Shown piece by piece: positions 47,201-56,200 of a stretch of DNA of 64,000 nt. Position 1 is the stretch's first letter, and the number at the start of each line of letters is the position of its first letter. A program made the translations under genes and the position numbers. The notes below the pieces were generated by a model. That model did not search any database. It was not told where the DNA came from and worked only from the letters and a program-made list of their open reading frames with translations. The stretch is from positions 248,001 through 312,000 of the forward strand of contig AP018181.1 in assembly GCA_002368155.1 (NCBI GenBank). Direction: 5' to 3'. This stretch comes from Nostoc carneum NIES-2107 (GTDB taxonomy: Bacteria > Cyanobacteriota > Cyanobacteriia > Cyanobacteriales > Nostocaceae).

Positions 47201-47651
47201 TGTCTATAGTAATAGGGATATACAACACTTTTTGGTAAAGCGCAGTTTATGCCTGTATAGGCAGGACAGTTATCATTGTGATTTACACAACATATCTTCG
47301 TTAAAAACATTTATATTTATTAGATAATTTCTATCAGTAGTGTGATTGATTATTTGCAGATAATATGTTTTATATAGATGAAATGAGCTATTTTTTATAA
47401 TTAAAGCAAATGAATCATTAAAGTATTTTATAAAATAAAAATAAATAAACTTTTGATAATTAATAGCGTTTTTGATGTTAAATAATTTTTAGTTATGTCA
47501 TAATCATCTCAACGGATTCAGACCGACATACCTGAATATTTGGTAGGACTTCTTTTGCCAAATAAATCTCGTGACATTAGAAAAAAGTTCTTAATTTTTC
47601 TATTACTTATCGGTTGATTTTCTATAAGCAATAGAATTGAGGAGATAACTA

Positions 47652-48377
47652 ATGTTAATAACAAATAAACCTCTAATGCAGCCGGAAAATCAGCTACTTG
47701 GGGCTTTACCAGCCGATATATATGAACGCCTTGCTTCTCACTTTAAGTTAGTTTCTCTCCCAACTCAGGAAGTTATTTGCGAAGTAGCAGAACCAATCGA
47801 GTATGTCTATTTTCCTCATCATGCAGTAATTTCTCTACTCGCCACTATGGATGATGGTGCAACAGTCGAAGTAGCCTTAGTAAGTCAAGAAGGTATGGTA
47901 GGTCTACCTGTAATTTTGGGAGACAATATTTCATCAATGCGAGCAATAGTGCAAGTTCCCGGCGAGGCTATGCGAATTGACGCAGATATACTCAAGGCAG
48001 AGTTTGACCAATGTGGCCCTTTACAACACCTGCTACTACGCTACGTACAAGCTGTATTAACAGAATTCGCACAAGGCGCTGCTTGTAACCGTCTCCATAG
48101 TTTAGACAAGCGCCTAGCCAGGTGGCTGCTAAAAATTGCCGATCGCAGACAATCGCAAGAGTTTCCTTTAACCCAAGAATTTATCGCCCAAATGCTAGGT
48201 GTCAGGCGTTCTGGTGTCAGTGTCGCGGCTGGTATTCTGAGCCAATCAGGGATCATCAGCTACAATCGCGGACATATTAGCATTTTAGATAGAAAGGCTT
48301 TAGAAGCAACTTCTTGTGAGTGTTATCGAGTAATAAAAGACGAATTTACGCGATTATTAGGAAAATCGTCATATTAA
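47652..48377 (+). CDS. Crp/Fnr-family transcriptional regulator
   Basis: A 241-aa protein with an N-terminal cyclic-nucleotide-binding-like beta-barrel (about 20-140, YVYFPHHAVISLLATMDDGATVEVALVSQEGMVGLP) and a C-terminal winged helix-turn-helix (about 160-225, LTQEFIAQMLGVRRSGVSVAAGILSQSGII). The phosphate-binding-cassette Arg typical of cAMP receptors is not evident, so the effector may be something else or absent. A few cysteines (35, 112, 149 and two near 221) lie in no Fnr cluster pattern. Ribosome binding site GAGG ten bases before the ATG. It is followed on the same strand by a response regulator 186 bp away. Target genes unknown. Confidence 0.88.
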   Translation: MLITNKPLMQPENQLLGALPADIYERLASHFKLVSLPTQEVICEVAEPIEYVYFPHHAVISLLATMDDGATVEVALVSQEGMVGLPVILGDNISSMRAIVQVPGEAMRIDADILKAEFDQCGPLQHLLLRYVQAVLTEFAQGAACNRLHSLDKRLARWLLKIADRRQSQEFPLTQEFIAQMLGVRRSGVSVAAGILSQSGIISYNRGHISILDRKALEATSCECYRVIKDEFTRLLGKSSY

Positions 48378-48563
48378 GAAAATAGATAAATATACATAAA
48401 TATACAAATAAATATATTTACATTCTTATGTGCGAAACCGGACAGACGACATGATGTAACTTTATTACTCTTTATATGAGTGGCACGAGAAATCATATAT
48501 AGTTCAGCACGTAACTTTCAGGCAGTTGCTAATCCCAGTTTTTCTACTTAACTAGGTCGAATT

Positions 48564-48974
48564 ATGTATAAGAAACCTATTTCATTTCAGGGTCTCAGAT
48601 TAGTAATTGTGGATGACGATCCTGATACTATTAAACTTTTGGGCATTTTGTTTGAATTAGAAGGGGCAGAAGTCAAGACCGCCACATCAGTAAAACAGGC
48701 TATAGAAATCATGTCATCCTTCCCACCAGATATTCTGATTAGTGATATTTGCTTACCAGATGAAGATGGCTATTCTCTCATCAAAAAAGTCAGAAAACTT
48801 GACGCACAGACAGGGAGAAGAACCCCTGCGATCGCACTTAGCGCATACATCACGGATGACGATCGCAGAAATGCATATGTAGCAGGTTATCAAAGATATC
48901 TCCACAAGCCCATTAACTTAGATTTATTAGCAGTAGCGGTTGCTGATTTAGCGGGAATTTCGCAATGTGCGTAA
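48564..48974 (+). CDS. Stand-alone receiver-domain response regulator
   Basis: A 136-aa CheY-like protein consisting of one receiver domain. The acidic pocket is DDD (about 17-19), the phosphoacceptor Asp is in ILISDICLPDEDGYSL (about residue 62), Ser/Thr of the switch is in ALSAY, and the Lys is in YLHKPI (about 117). No output domain follows, so it acts by protein-protein contact or passes phosphate on. In heterocystous cyanobacteria such small regulators are numerous and often pair with hybrid kinases elsewhere. The neighbouring Crp/Fnr gene is on the same strand but the 186-bp gap does not prove an operon. Confidence 0.93.
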   Translation: MYKKPISFQGLRLVIVDDDPDTIKLLGILFELEGAEVKTATSVKQAIEIMSSFPPDILISDICLPDEDGYSLIKKVRKLDAQTGRRTPAIALSAYITDDDRRNAYVAGYQRYLHKPINLDLLAVAVADLAGISQCA

Positions 48975-49077
48975 TGGGGATTGGGGAAAGGGGAAAGGGG
49001 AAGGGGGAAAGGAAACAGGGGGGAAATTGCTGATTCCAATTACCAATTACCAATTACCCATTACCAATTGACAACCC

Positions 49078-50256
49078 TCATTTCTTCCGCTTTTTCCTAG
49101 CTGCGTCTCGCACTTGTTGATTGAGTAAGTAGCCAAAGCCGGCGGTTTCTAGGCGAGTGACGAATTCTTCGCGGGTGTTACCTAAGGCTGTGGCGGTTGC
49201 GTCTATGTTCCAGTTGTAGAAGTGTAGCTGGCTGAGTAAATAGACACGGCGGGTTTGGGCGGCGGAAAGGCGATAGGTTTTGAGATATTCGAGTTCGCCA
49301 TCTTCGCGAATAATGGCTTCGCCAATATGGTTTTCTTCCTTGGGAAGCAGACTAGTGATAAAGCGTTGCAGTACAAACGGCCCCATTGTATACACTCGCT
49401 GGGAATTTAGGGGACGTTGCAGCAATGCTTCCGCCATGAAGCCTTGAAAAGCAGCCCAATCGGATCGCATATTGGCGATCGCATTTCTCAAATCTGCCAA
49501 GCTGTTAATTTTAGCATCATCTACAGACAAATCCATCGGAAATGGCTTGTCGAACATCATGCTGTATTCGTAAATTAACTCGCCGTAGAAGTCCTCTAGT
49601 AAGCTTGTATGCAAAGCACGATAGTCTTCTGGGGTAGGAACTACAAAAGCCGATGCTAAAGTCTCAGCTACAAATACCAACACCCCAACCTGACGCGGAT
49701 GAATCTCAAATACCCGCAAAGCATCTTCTAATCCCGCGATATAACGTCCACTGAAGGACATTTCATAGCGTGAACCCAGCCCATGAGACAGAGCATACTT
49801 AGAATACTCACTCCAAGCAATATCCGGCCCAGAAAAAAATAGCGACAGAAAACCTTCCATAGCCAAATGCAGAGGTAACAATCGCAGTTGATTCTTAGTC
49901 TCCCGCTTCGCCATGCGATGCATCAACCGCACACTTGCACAACCACAGTCTAAACGCTTTCCATCCGGCTTGAACATCTGTCCACCAAAAGCGGCGATGG
50001 GGCTACCGTCATCACTCCAAGAAAGCACCAAGCCGTGAGGTATATAGGAGTAATATTGCATCTCTGGTACTGTGATTCTACCTGCTAAGGAAACCACCGT
50101 TATGTCTTCATGATAATCACGCCGCACTAAACGAAAGTCTCCGCGCACCTGACGACGCAATAAAGGGACAATCCGCACTGCACCGCGTATCTGGGATGGT
50201 GCAATTTCCAATCCTTTTAAGGATATATCTGTTAATAATTTCTGTTTGGTAGCCAT
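49078..50256 (-). CDS. Conserved protein next to vWA protein (possible ARPP-type)
   Basis: A 392-aa soluble protein starting MATKQKLLTDISLKGLEIAPSQ. The first ~250 residues look beta-rich with blocks GAVRIVPLLRRQVRGDFRLV, DCGCASVRLMHRMAKRETKN, GVLVFVAETLASAFVVPTPEDY and LLEDFYGELIYEY. The C-terminal ~60 residues (RRVYLLSQLHFYNWNIDATATALGNTREEFVTRLE) resemble a Fis-like helix-turn-helix. The order is reminiscent of ARPP ('ARG and rhodanese-phosphatase associated') domains known from RNA-repair and conflict operons; that is a recollection, not a firm call. It lies downstream of the vWA gene on the same strand, separated by a 21-bp minisatellite. The longer frame (to 50394) reads through repeat DNA. 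No ribosome binding site is visible. Confidence 0.7.
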   Translation of the reverse strand: MATKQKLLTDISLKGLEIAPSQIRGAVRIVPLLRRQVRGDFRLVRRDYHEDITVVSLAGRITVPEMQYYSYIPHGLVLSWSDDGSPIAAFGGQMFKPDGKRLDCGCASVRLMHRMAKRETKNQLRLLPLHLAMEGFLSLFFSGPDIAWSEYSKYALSHGLGSRYEMSFSGRYIAGLEDALRVFEIHPRQVGVLVFVAETLASAFVVPTPEDYRALHTSLLEDFYGELIYEYSMMFDKPFPMDLSVDDAKINSLADLRNAIANMRSDWAAFQGFMAEALLQRPLNSQRVYTMGPFVLQRFITSLLPKEENHIGEAIIREDGELEYLKTYRLSAAQTRRVYLLSQLHFYNWNIDATATALGNTREEFVTRLETAGFGYLLNQQVRDAARKKRKK

Positions 50257-50707
50257 AAGATTAAAGGGAAAGGAGAAGGGGGAAGGGGTAATGGGGAAAG
50301 GGGAAGGGGGAAGGGGGAAGGGGAAAAACTGGTGTGATGGTGTAGAGTGAAGTACTTGAGATGGTGGGTGGTGCGTTGCGCTACGCGACAACACACCCTA
50401 CTCTCCTCTTCTTTGCGCCTCTGCGCCTCTGCGTGAGACAAAAAAGCCGCAATCTTCAGCCTCAAAGGTGCAACATTTAAGCTCAAAGCCGCAACTTCCA
50501 GCCTCAAAGGTGCAACGTTCAAGCTCAAAGCCGCAAATTCCGACATCAAAACCGCAACCTTCAGCCTCAAAGGTGCAACGTTCAAGCTAAAAACCGCAAA
50601 TTCCGACATCAAAGCCGCAACTCCCACCTTCAAAGCTGCAACCTTCATGAAAACAGCGGGAAACTCCATCCCCCATGCCCAATGCCCCATGCCCAATGCC
50701 CCATCCC
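50257..50707. other. Repeat-filled spacer between the vWA gene and its partner
   Basis: About 450 bases with no gene. Left: GGGGAAGG-type purine repeats (50264-50325). Middle: a fragment of the dispersed CTTTGCGCCTCTGCG repeat (about 50405-50438), then the 21-bp minisatellite (50441-50650). Right: GCCCAAT/GCCCCAT heptamers up to the vWA stop. The open reverse frame through all of it (50232-50717) is a by-product of stop-free repeat units. Confidence 0.75.
50441..50650. repeat. 21-bp minisatellite, ten units
   Basis: Ten contiguous units of exactly 21 bp, consensus TCAAAGCCGCAACTTCCAGCC alternating with TCAAAGGTGCAACGTTCAAGC and a third type ending TTCCGACA. The period is a multiple of three, so reverse-strand translation gives a stop-free seven-residue repeat (VAALxLN-like). 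The unit types recur in an ordered pattern, indicating block duplication. Confidence 0.92.
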
Positions 50708-52135
50708 CTATGCCCATTTCAACATTTGTTGCACTCGTTCAGCCAAATATGCTTCTAATTCTGACAAAGGTGCAGAACCATCAGCGAAGCGTGCAAATCC
50801 TAACATGGTTGGTAAGTCTTCTGCATCGCGCAATCCCACTGTCGGGATGCTGGCGCTGAGATTTCGCAAGGAAAAATCCTCAGAATTAAACACCGGATTG
50901 CAATGAATAATGGAAGTTCTTCTTTTTGGATCTAACTTAGCTCTAAATATCCGCAACACTTCCGCCGCACCATTGGGGGGATAGTTATCGCAACCATCGG
51001 AGACAATCACAACTAAATCTGCACCAGAACCCAAGGCGGCTAATAGAGGTGTAGCTAAGTCAGTTTGTCCATGTGGACGGACTTGCAAAGCATCTTCTAC
51101 GGGTACCGTCCAAAAAGCTCGATATTCCTGTGATGCGGCTTGCAATAAATAGTGAGTAGCAACAGCTACACCCAAAGGACGGCGACGTTTTTCGCTAGAA
51201 CCTGAGCTAGAGTAGCTACAATCTAAAACTGCTGCCACTTTTCCCAGTTTCAACGGTGCTTTTTTTAGCACTGAACGCGCCGATCGCTCTAAGGCTTGGT
51301 GAAAAATCTCCCTTTGCTCTTTTCTCCTTTCCAATGGCAAAGATAAAATATACAACGCCAACTTAGTTAAGGGTAACTTTCCCAAATCTAAGTCGATTTC
51401 CACCTTTTCAGTACGTTCCGCCGCACCTTGGAAGCGCAACTTTTCACCTACAGTCATCTGCTGTTGGATGCGGGTTAAAAACACATCCCGTTTAACTTTG
51501 TGCTTTACAGCCAATCCCTCAGCCACAGTGAAAGGTAAGTCATAAATAGCCTGTTCGCTAAAATGTGCTTGACGAAACTTCTCGAATAATTCAGTTTCAT
51601 ACACCTTTTGTTTCCAATTACGGAACAGAAAAGTACCCAATTCACCCTGAAGTTTCAAATGTGCGTGAGATGCGATCGCTCTTACCTTGGGACGATACTT
51701 CACAGCATGGAAACTTATATCGCCTCGCTGTTGTAAATAATCCCGTGCGATCGCGCGACTTCGACGGTTGTTAATTCGCCGTTGACGCAACTGCTGCAAC
51801 ACTCCCCAAGCACGTTGCGGTGGTAAAGCATTGAGCGCATGAGCAATTAATGCACCCTCCTCTTCCTTATGTTGTGGTAACGTATCCTTTCCCGTCGCCA
51901 GCAATTTCAAAATAATCTGTGCCTGATTAAAATGATTAATCCCCGCCGCCAAAGAACGAGCATAAAGTAAGCGATAATTCCCCAAAATATAATCATGTAA
52001 AAAATCAATTGATACTCTTTGTCCATAAGCATCATCATAAAATTCTCGCTGTCCCGTACAAGCCAGACAAGCATTAATAAACATCACCAAATCTTCCCGC
52101 GCCACCTGCTCAACGCGGTTATTATTAGTAACCAT
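50708..52135 (-). CDS. Helical-repeat + vWA protein resembling Ro60/TROVE
   Basis: A 475-aa protein. Residues 1 to about 295 are helical with HEAT-like pairs. Residues about 298-475 are a vWA domain with a complete metal-ion site: D305-x-S307-x-S309, Thr358 in GQTDLATPLL, and Asp380 in VIVSDGCDN. A helical ring closed by a MIDAS-bearing vWA domain is the architecture of Ro60 (bacterial Rsr), and segments such as QQQMTVGEKLRFQG recall the Ro60 repeat turns; direct homology was not tested. Two structured RNA elements lie 143-397 bp upstream on the same strand, as Y-RNA genes do beside rsr. The conserved protein at 49078-50256 is downstream. Start ATG 52135; the sequence before it is a GAGTAAT heptamer array. 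Confidence 0.75.
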   Translation of the reverse strand: MVTNNNRVEQVAREDLVMFINACLACTGQREFYDDAYGQRVSIDFLHDYILGNYRLLYARSLAAGINHFNQAQIILKLLATGKDTLPQHKEEEGALIAHALNALPPQRAWGVLQQLRQRRINNRRSRAIARDYLQQRGDISFHAVKYRPKVRAIASHAHLKLQGELGTFLFRNWKQKVYETELFEKFRQAHFSEQAIYDLPFTVAEGLAVKHKVKRDVFLTRIQQQMTVGEKLRFQGAAERTEKVEIDLDLGKLPLTKLALYILSLPLERRKEQREIFHQALERSARSVLKKAPLKLGKVAAVLDCSYSSSGSSEKRRRPLGVAVATHYLLQAASQEYRAFWTVPVEDALQVRPHGQTDLATPLLAALGSGADLVVIVSDGCDNYPPNGAAEVLRIFRAKLDPKRRTSIIHCNPVFNSEDFSLRNLSASIPTVGLRDAEDLPTMLGFARFADGSAPLSELEAYLAERVQQMLKWA

Positions 52136-52142
52136 ATAAATT

Positions 52143-52190
52143 GAGTAATGAGTAATGAGTAATGAGTAATGAGTAATGAGTAATGAGTAG
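52143..52190. repeat. Heptamer STRR (GAGTAAT unit)
   Basis: About seven 7-bp units lie immediately upstream of the vWA start codon and replace any ribosome binding site. A related ATTACTT-type tract follows to about 52228. Confidence 0.9.
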
Positions 52191-52278
52191 GAAATTTACT
52201 TATTACTTACTACTTATTACTCATTACTTTTTTCAATTAGTTGCTGTACCTTATAAAAATCTAATCTGCTGTATTTAT

Positions 52279-52374
52279 GGTGCTGTTCGGGGAAAGATTA
52301 GCATGACTAGGTTTATCAACTTAACAGGTTGGAACGGAAGTCATACTCAAGTCCCGCGAACAGCAAGACTGAAA
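52279..52374 (-). ncRNA. Structured RNA element, copy 1 (proximal to vWA gene)
   Basis: A 96-base segment about 65% identical to copy 2, with conserved ends and strong secondary structure. Outer stem P1 pairs 52282-52289 with 52357-52364 (GCTGTTCG/CGAACAGC) and continues into GGG/CCC after a bulge. P2 pairs 52300-52308 with 52339-52347. P3 pairs CAAC 52317-52320 with GTTG 52328-52331. Three P2 pairs change in a compensated way between the copies. The two remaining non-pairs are C opposite A on the forward strand, which become G-U wobbles on the reverse strand, so the RNA is most likely read in the direction of the vWA gene. I do not recognise it as a known riboswitch. Confidence 0.6.
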
Positions 52375-52390
52375 AGTTTTATAAATTTTT

Positions 52391-52432
52391 TTAATTACGA
52401 ATTACGAATTACGAATTACGAATTACGAATTA
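52391..52432. repeat. Heptamer STRR (ATTACGA unit) between the two RNA copies
   Basis: Six units of 7 bp separate the two structured elements, so the tandem arrangement may have been extended by the repeat. Confidence 0.9.
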
Positions 52433-52435
52433 TAG

Positions 52436-52532
52436 GGTGCTGTCCGGGGAAAGGCGGCGCGACTGGCTAGGACGAATTCAAAGTTCGGGTTCGGAAGTCG
52501 CACCAAAGTCCCGCGAACAGCAAGACTGAAAA
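52436..52532 (-). ncRNA. Structured RNA element, copy 2
   Basis: A 97-base, GC-rich paralogue of copy 1. P1 pairs 52439-52446 with 52514-52521 (GCTGTCCG/CGAACAGC, one wobble on the reverse strand). P2 pairs 52456-52464 (GGCGCGACT) with 52496-52504 (AGTCGCACC). P3 pairs CGAA 52473-52476 with TTCG 52484-52487. Invariant between copies: the outer ends (GGTGCTGT, GTCCCGCGAACAGCAAGACTG) and CGGAAGT. It begins about ten bases after the stop of the 122-aa gene on the same strand. No terminator T-run follows either copy, so it is either processed from a transcript or acts as a leader element. Confidence 0.6.
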
Positions 52533-52541
52533 ACTTGAAAA

Positions 52542-52910
52542 TTAAGCGTAACAAAATTGTTTAGTTTGCGCTAGTTGTTCAAGTAATAATTCCGCAGATT
52601 TGTCCAGTGAAGTCACAAAAATACCTACTTCACTCTCTTGATTAGATGCTATCCAAGTACCTTTGAGAACAACTTCCACCGCATCAGCATCACAAGGACA
52701 AATTTCTAAAATATTTGCTTGATTTAATTTCTCTAACTCTGCCAAATTAGATAAATCACAAGGAAGTAAAAATGCTGCTTGACTAGATTCAATGTAAATA
52801 TTATTTGCAGAATGCAAAGATAGTGTAACTCTTTGATTTACCCAATTTTCTAATGAGGTTTCCAGATGTTCTAAGCTAAAGCTGTCTTCGGTGTAGGTAA
52901 GTTTTAACAT
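52542..52910 (-). CDS. Small conserved cyanobacterial protein (alr0857-like)
   Basis: A 122-aa acidic, soluble protein starting MLKLTYTEDSFSLEHLETSLENWV, with no signal or membrane segment. C-terminal Cys residues occur (ICPCDAD at about 71-77 and FCYA at the end). I recall a cyanobacteria-specific family (alr0857 family) with the same opening LKLTYTE and the segment RVTLSLHSANNIYIESSQAAFLLP; function unknown. It lies upstream of the structured RNA pair and the vWA gene on the same strand, so all could be one transcription unit of gene, two RNAs, vWA gene and partner gene. Confidence 0.7.
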   Translation of the reverse strand: MLKLTYTEDSFSLEHLETSLENWVNQRVTLSLHSANNIYIESSQAAFLLPCDLSNLAELEKLNQANILEICPCDADAVEVVLKGTWIASNQESEVGIFVTSLDKSAELLLEQLAQTKQFCYA

Positions 52911-53279
52911 ATTGGCTGACTGATATTTAAACTTTTAGGTGCTTCATCTATGTCTTAAGAATATGCGAGGGAATTTCCCCTAAGCCAATATAGCCTCAAA
53001 AGCTGGAAATGCTGATAAAACAAGGCTGAGAACGCTAGGGGAAGTTGAGAAGCTAGGGGAATCCCCGAACTTTGTCGTGCTGGGGACTGGGGATTGGGGA
53101 CTGGGGATTGGGGACTGGGGATTGGGTAATTGGTAGAGAATTTTCTTTTCTTTCCCCCTTCCCCTTTCCCCCTTCACCGTTTCCCCTTCCCCCTTCCCCC
53201 TACTAACTAAATACCCAGTGCGGAAGTTGTTAAACTTGGATAATTCCCGGTAACGTTGTCCAGTTCTACAACTACAGCG
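52911..53279. other. Divergent spacer with heptamer repeats
   Basis: About 370 bases between the divergent 122-aa gene and the NACHT gene. GGGGATT/GGGGACT heptamers (about 53082-53128) and CCCCTTC units (53153-53202) fill its centre. A TTG at 53256 could extend the NACHT frame by eight codons. Confidence 0.65.
53082..53128. repeat. Heptamer STRR (GGGGATT unit)
   Basis: About six 7-bp units identical in type to the array at 42909-43021. Confidence 0.88.
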
Positions 53280-56200
53280 ATGGCAAGAGCGAGTTATGGC
53301 CCCGAAGCAAAAAAGCGATCGCGCCGCTTGTTAGAGGTATTATTAGCTTATGCTAACGATGCCCTAGACTGTAGTGATGAAGCGAGTTTGGATGCTCTCC
53401 GTTCCCAAATCCAAACTCGCTGGCTGTCTGAGAATCGCCTAGTTGTCAGAACGAAAGTGAGATTTTTACAAACATTAACAAATTTGGCAGCAGGTGAAGG
53501 ACAATTAAACGCCGAACAAATTAAAGAAGCTTTAAAACGGTTTACAGATTTCTTAGAAATCTTAGAAGATAATCGCCCATCTCGTAGCGGTTCAGAAACT
53601 TGGCACTTTACTCTCAATTTATGGTGCGATCGCCAAGACATAGCCGCCAATTTACAAAAATTTGATATCCACTGGGAAAGCCGCCGCCCGGAGAAATCGA
53701 AGCAAGTGACAAGGGGACAAGGAGAAGCAAATTCTCCCCCATCTCCCTTATCTCCCTCATCTCCCTTATCTCCCTCATCTCCCTCACCTCCCTCATCCCC
53801 CTCATCCTCATCCTCATCCCCCGACTGGAAGCAACTTTGTCGTGATGCTTTAACGGCGCAAAATCACCAACGCTTGACTACAAATCCGCTGACGAGTGCT
53901 GATGGTGTGAGTTTTGAATTAAATCAGGTTTATGTTCCCCTGGGTTTAGTGGAACGCAAACAACGTCTGCGTCAAGGTGGCGATGTCACGCCTCAAGATG
54001 GTTCGCGGTTATATGAACCGGAAGATTCGGAAATGACTCAGAGTTTTAACCCTGATGAATTTATTCAACAATTATTAGGGGCGCAAGATAGCCAGCGCAT
54101 CGCGATTTTAGGAGAACCAGGGGCGGGAAAAACTACATTGTTGCAAAAAATTGCCGCATGGATTTTAGATAATACTGAAGATTTACCTGTCTGGGTTTCT
54201 TTGGCAGATTTACAAGGTAAAACTTTAGAACAATACTTAATTCAAGATTGGCTACCTACTGCACTTCGCAAGCTGCGCGTCTCGGAGGAAGTTGAAGAAG
54301 CATTTTGCGAACAGTTTAACCAAGGGCGAGTTTGGTTACTTTTAGATGCTGTCGATGAAATGGCTTTGGAATCTAGCCAAGCTTTAACGAAAATTGCGAG
54401 TTTTTTGACAGGTTGGGTTGCAGATGCCAGGATAATTTTGACTTGTCGGCTGAATGTTTGGGATGGCGGTAAAAATGCACTGCAAGCTTTTAAAGTCTAC
54501 CGCAACTTAAATTTTAGCTATGGCACAGAATTTTCCTTCGGTTCTAAATCTGCATCCAACCAAGTAGGAGAATTTATTCAGCATTGGTTTCAAGATAATC
54601 CCGCTTGTGGTGAAAGTTTACAAGCAGAGTTAAATCAACCAGAACGGCGACGGCTAAAAGATGCGGTAAAAAATCCCCTCAGGTTAGCTTTATTATGTCG
54701 TACCTGGGGATTAGCCCAGGGAAGATTAGCAACTACCAAAGCGATGTTGTACGAACAGTTTGTAGAGTCAATCTACGAATGGAAACAGGATCGCTTTCCC
54801 ACAACTTCCAGCCAGCGACAGCAGTTAAATCGCGCCTTGGGAGAATTAGCATTATTAGCTATTTCCCAAGAAAAAACTAAGTTTCGCCTCAGACATCGCT
54901 TTGTTTCTCAGGTTCTCGGCGCGTCTGATGATGGTTTATTTCAATTAGCATTACAGTTAGGCTGGCTCAATCAAGTAGGTATCTCCGAAACTCAGGGCGA
55001 AAAAGTTTATGCTTTTTACCATCCTACCTTTCAAGAATATTTTGCTGCCCAAGCTGTTACTGATTGGCATTTTTTCCTAAATCACACATTACATCTCAAC
55101 CCTTCCCCCTCATCTCCCTCATCTCCCTCATCCCCCTCATCCCCCTCACCCCCCAGTTACCTCATATTTGCACCCCAGTGGCGCGAAGTCATTTTGCTAT
55201 GGCTGGGTAGAGATGATATTCCGCAGACACACAAGGAAGAATTTATCCAAGCATTAATTGAATTCAATGATAACTGCGGTGGCTACTATGATTATCAAGC
55301 TTATTTTGTCGCCGCCCAAGGAATTGCTGAATTTGCAGATTGTCAAAAAGCTGATGAAATTGTGCAGCAGTTGGTAAAGTGGCGTTTTGGTTATGGCGAC
55401 TTCCAAGACGAAAAGCCGTGGAGATACCCAGCACCAATTGTAGAATGTGCGCGGGTGGCTTTATTAAAAACTGATCGCCCAAAAGCGATCGCAGCTTTAG
55501 AAAACTACATCTCTTCCAGCCAAAATGACTTTGTAATCTGGAATGCGGCTTACAGCTTGGGTAAAATTTTCGATCCAGGTAACAAAATTGCGATCGCTAA
55601 ATTAGAACAACTCGTCAAAACTATGCGTTATGATACAGTGCGCTGGCAACTTGCCTATAGTTTAGCTAGGGTCGATGCTGGTAATCAAAATGCGATCGCC
55701 GCTTTAGTAGAAATTATCGCCACTAGCAAAAATGAATCTACTCGTCGCAAAGCTGCCTATAGTTTAGGTAAAATCGACCCTCAAAATTTCATTGCCATTT
55801 CTACACTCAAGGAAATCGCTACATCTGCAATTGATTCCTCTCAAAGCCGACAAGCTTTAGAAAATTTAGCCACACTTCAAGGTGATGAGTTACCTAAATC
55901 CGCTCCAGTTTCTCCAACTTCATCATTTCATCAGCATAGAAGAAACAAGAGAAAACAAAAATCAGGCGCATCAAATTATTTCTCTATCAACTCCAAAATT
56001 TCTGAATTAATTCGCGGTATCTCCGCCTCGGAAGATGAAGATACCCAAAGAAGAAGGGCTTATAAATTAGCGCAACTCAATCCAGGTAATCCAATTGCAC
56101 TTACCACTTTATTACAATTAATGGAATCAACTGCAAGTATATCATTGCATAAACGTGCAGCCGATAACTTAAAAGAAACCATTCTCAATGAACAGTTACC

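Larger units (their letters stand above)
46517..47651. other. Long repeat-rich intergenic region
   Basis: About 1.1 kb without a gene. It holds a GC-rich palindromic dispersed element (46576-46692), a TTGACTC heptamer run (46731-46754), and MITE-like copies C (46915-47013) and D (47104-47200) in direct orientation 90 bp apart. The right 400 bases are plain AT-rich DNA upstream of the Crp/Fnr gene. Confidence 0.75.

Noticed and set aside
50257-50394. 46-codon N-terminal extension of the vWA partner protein
   Set aside because: FPLPPSPFPITPSPF is translated purine/pyrimidine repeat; the ATG at 50256 precedes the first protein-like segment.
50232-50717. 161-codon reverse frame between the vWA gene and its partner
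   Set aside because: It consists of 21-bp repeat units, a dispersed repeat (SHAEAQRRKEE) and heptamers, and overlaps both real genes at the ends. Open only because the repeats lack stops.
52279-52532. Cobalamin or glutamine (glnA) riboswitch
   Set aside because: GTCCCGCGAAC and CGGAAGT superficially resemble parts of their consensus sequences on the forward strand, but the remaining core is absent and the wobble pattern indicates the reverse strand.
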